Assembly (NCBI GenBank): GCA_030043495.1
Contig: JASHXO010000142.1
Span: 1 to 7,365 of the forward strand
Direction: 5' to 3'
DNA: 7,365 bases
DNA from: Candidatus Rhabdochlamydia sp.
GTDB lineage: Bacteria > Chlamydiota > Chlamydiia > Chlamydiales > Rhabdochlamydiaceae
Shown: positions 5,798-7,365 of the stretch, piece by piece
Numbering within the stretch: position 1 is the stretch's first letter
Layout of the letters: each line of letters opens with the position of its first letter
The notes under the pieces: model-generated
Databases searched by the model: none
The model's input: only the letters and a program-made list of their open reading frames with translations
What the model was told of the DNA's origin: nothing
Position numbers and translations under genes: made by a program

Positions 5798-6526
5798 ATG
5801 AACTTTCAAGTTCTTCTCATCCCTTTGAAGACATTTTTCTTGCTGGCGCTTATCGGAGTAATTCATTCAGTTTCATCAAAACAACTGTCCTTTGATTTAG
5901 ATAAACAAAAATTCATCGAAGAATTTCAATCTCTATCCGACCAAATTGAACATAATTTCTGCGCTGGAGGTGAATCGATTCATTTGTACGTCGAAAGAGG
6001 CAACTTATTATTAATCGCAGATGAATTCGAATCTGCCATCAATAATTATACCTATGTAATTAACTCTAAAACAGATTTATCTTCTGCTTATCGAAAAATG
6101 TTTTGTCAGGCATTATGGGGAAGGATGTGGGCCTATACATTTTTAGGACAAGAAAAAGAAGCCATCAATGATATTGATTCGATAAGCCAATTACTATTTT
6201 TCAATGATTTTTCTGAACATGATGACCACGAAACTTTGCCTTGTAAGAAAAAAAATAAAGAAAAGGACAGAGATGCGCCAAACATTGATGGTCTTCAGGA
6301 GTGTTTAGATACTGTCGGGAATACGCAAAAATACATGATTGGCAAAGCATACAAAGTTGAGAATAAGTCTAAGCAAAACACAATGATCCAAGAGATTAAC
6401 GCACTTTATGAAGAATGCAAGCAGAACTGCTACATCAACTGTTGCTATAAAGATTATTGGCTAGTTTGTGTCCAACCCATGGTGGAGAAGATAGAACAAT
6501 GGAAAAAAGAGGGCCTTATTAAGTAA
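5798..6526 (+). CDS. Exported TPR-like protein with a cysteine-rich C-terminus
   Basis: The 242-residue product starts with a hydrophobic stretch (residues 5-23, with one lysine) that fits a Sec signal peptide; cleavage is plausible after VSS at about residue 27. Two helix pairs resemble tetratricopeptide repeats: about 62-95 (LYVERGNLLLIADEFESAIN and following) and about 103-135 (ALWGRMWAYTFLGQEKEAIN and following), with the small/large residue spacing of TPRs. Residues 140-160 are highly charged and probably a linker. Nine cysteines follow the signal region, five of them in 207-224 (EECKQNCYINCCYKDYWLVC), which suggests disulfide bonding outside the cytoplasm. No enzymatic motif is seen and I cannot name a family. 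It is followed after 23 bp by another exported-protein gene, so the two are probably co-transcribed. Its coding sequence is clearly AT-richer than the bio genes. Confidence 0.75.
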   Translation: MNFQVLLIPLKTFFLLALIGVIHSVSSKQLSFDLDKQKFIEEFQSLSDQIEHNFCAGGESIHLYVERGNLLLIADEFESAINNYTYVINSKTDLSSAYRKMFCQALWGRMWAYTFLGQEKEAINDIDSISQLLFFNDFSEHDDHETLPCKKKNKEKDRDAPNIDGLQECLDTVGNTQKYMIGKAYKVENKSKQNTMIQEINALYEECKQNCYINCCYKDYWLVCVQPMVEKIEQWKKEGLIK

Positions 6527-6539
6527 AAAAACACCATTC

Positions 6540-6544
6540 GGAGG
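6540..6544 (+). promoter_or_regulatory. Ribosome binding site of the second exported gene
   Basis: GGAGG lies 5 bp before the ATG at 6550 in the 23-bp space after the preceding gene, supporting independent, efficient initiation within one operon. Confidence 0.7.
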
Positions 6545-6549
6545 AAATT

Positions 6550-7137
6550 ATGCGCATTTTTTACTTGTGGATAACTACGATAGCACTTCAAATGTCGTTA
6601 TTTGCTGTCGATTTAGAAGAAGAGGAGCCATGTTTTTCTAAAGCTGAAAAACTAAAAGAAGCCGAGACGTTTGTCGTTTCTTGTGGAATATGTACTTTTG
6701 ATGAGTCCTTTCAAGAGCGCTTAGAAGGAGAACTGACCAAAAATCTCCAGGAAATGGGCATCGTGTACTCCACCGACGATTCTTTATTGACGAAGGAGCA
6801 ACTCATGGAAAAGTATACCCCTCGACAGACTTTGATGTTTGTGCGTGCTTTTCCAAATTTTGAAACTCTTGATAATGTTTTTGGGGAAAGATGGAATTTC
6901 ACACCACTTCCTATTCATGAAATCCAAGTCAAAGTCATACGGGGAGAATGCGACACCGATGAAGAGCATTTCCGTGGGACCGCCTGGCACAAAACAAGAT
7001 ATGTCTCGGCATTTTGTGATGAAAATGAATGCAATGATAAAATCATCAAAAACTTAAGAGCTATCTTAAAAGACTTTAAAAACGACTATCAAAAAGTTAA
7101 CCCTTCTCAAAAACCTCATTTTTTTCTCTGCGATTAA
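6550..7137 (+). CDS. Exported cysteine-rich protein of unknown function
   Basis: The 195-residue product has a signal peptide at residues 1-19 ending in LFA before VDLEEEE; there is no lipobox cysteine next to the site, so it should be a soluble exported protein. The rest predicts as mixed alpha/beta: strand 40-49, helix 53-70 (FQERLEGELTKNLQEMG), helix 82-89, strands near 93-100, 122-131 and 143-156, and a last helix 163-182 ending in DYQKVNP. A beta-alpha-beta start followed by strands and a closing helix ending in a DY..NP motif recalls several small envelope proteins and lipoproteins of unknown function, but I cannot place it in a named family. Seven cysteines (28, 45, 48, 134, 156, 161, 194) include a C-G-I-C pair at 45-48; it sits in a strand rather than at a helix start, so a thioredoxin-type role is not supported. 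Probably co-transcribed with the TPR-like gene. Confidence 0.72.
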   Translation: MRIFYLWITTIALQMSLFAVDLEEEEPCFSKAEKLKEAETFVVSCGICTFDESFQERLEGELTKNLQEMGIVYSTDDSLLTKEQLMEKYTPRQTLMFVRAFPNFETLDNVFGERWNFTPLPIHEIQVKVIRGECDTDEEHFRGTAWHKTRYVSAFCDENECNDKIIKNLRAILKDFKNDYQKVNPSQKPHFFLCD

Positions 7138-7159
7138 GAGTGTGTTGTTGAATTAAAAT

Positions 7160-7190
7160 GGTTTGATTTTTGATGCTTTTTAAATCATCC
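7160..7190. other. Imperfect hairpin after the exported gene pair
   Basis: TGATTT (7164-7169) pairs with AAATCA (7182-7187) around a 12-base loop, and GG (7160-7161) can pair with CC (7189-7190) across a small asymmetric gap. There is no T run after it on the plus strand, so it is a weak terminator candidate; the large palindrome just downstream may do that job. Confidence 0.2.
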
Positions 7191-7196
7191 CTTAAT

Positions 7197-7365
7197 CTAG
7201 TGCTCTGTAAACTTAGTTTTTGCAGTTTGGGCTAACGTGAAAGCTCCCACGGTTAAGCGATCGTAAAGCTAGCTGTATTAATTCAATACAGCTAGCTTTA
7301 CGATCGTTTAACCCCGGGGCTTTGACGTAGCCGAAACCGCAAAAATTAAGTTTACAGAGCACTAG
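7197..7365. mobile_element. MITE-like palindromic element with no coding capacity
   Basis: The element runs from CTAG at 7197-7200 to CTAG at 7362-7365, 169 bp in all. Its two arms (about 83 and 81 bases) are reverse complements with about seven mismatches and two single-base gaps; the outer 19 bases (CTAGTGCTCTGTAAACTTA) and the inner 22 bases are exact. The inner stem is 7258-7279 with 7285-7306 around a 5-base loop. The ends read TA|GTGCTC and GAGCAC|TA, which fits TA target duplication as in the IS630/Tc1-mariner group, although CTAG duplication is equally possible. No open reading frame of note lies inside, so it would need a transposase in trans. As RNA it would form a long hairpin and could end transcription from either side. 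The window stops exactly at its outer edge. Confidence 0.8.

Noticed and set aside
6672..6705. C-G-I-C in the second exported protein as a thiol-oxidoreductase active site
   Set aside because: It sits in a predicted strand rather than at the start of a helix, and no thioredoxin-fold elements such as a cis-proline follow.

Overview
The window carries a compact biotin biosynthesis locus and, downstream, a pair of small exported-protein genes that ends in a palindromic mobile element. My best guess for the host is an environmental chlamydia of the Waddlia/Parachlamydia kind. The reasons are a four-gene bioB-bioF-bioD-bioA operon with no bioC or bioH, base composition that varies with region (about 50-55% GC in sampled lines of the bio genes, about 30-35% in the exported pair), and the presence of small cysteine-rich exported proteins. 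This assignment is an inference from composition and gene content, not from a marker gene.

Layout. Positions 1-101 hold at most the last 20 codons of a plus-strand gene. A minus-strand gene (102-890) encodes a two-domain protein: an N-terminal winged helix-turn-helix and a C-terminal lipocalin-like (DUF6314-like) domain. It is transcribed away from the bio operon across a shared 196-bp promoter region (891-1086) that contains a 16-bp palindrome just before bioB. Then follow bioB (1087-2052), bioF (2033-3118), bioD (3115-3741), bioA (3663-4979) and a fifth gene (4976-5593), every one overlapping its neighbour. A 204-bp gap holds a weak AT-rich terminator-like hairpin and a promoter. Next come an exported TPR-like protein (5798-6526) and an exported cysteine-rich protein (6550-7137). 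The last 169 bases (7197-7365) are a near-perfect long inverted repeat that looks like a MITE.

How the genes work together. BioF condenses a pimeloyl thioester with alanine to KAPA, BioA transaminates KAPA to DAPA, BioD closes the ureido ring to dethiobiotin, and BioB inserts sulfur. All four carry their catalytic residues and appear functional. What is missing is any known gene for making the pimeloyl thioester (bioC, bioH/G/K/J/V, bioW, bioI, bioZ). The fifth gene, joined to bioA by an ATGA stop/start overlap, encodes a 205-residue helical protein with the E / ExxH / E / ExxH ligand pattern of ferritin-like di-metal enzymes. The most interesting hypothesis here is that it supplies the pimeloyl moiety, for example by oxidative cleavage of an acyl chain, as the P450 BioI does. 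The second is that the divergent winged-helix/lipocalin-like protein is a dedicated ligand-sensing regulator of this operon, since no BirA-type operator is visible. Both are inferences that need experiment.
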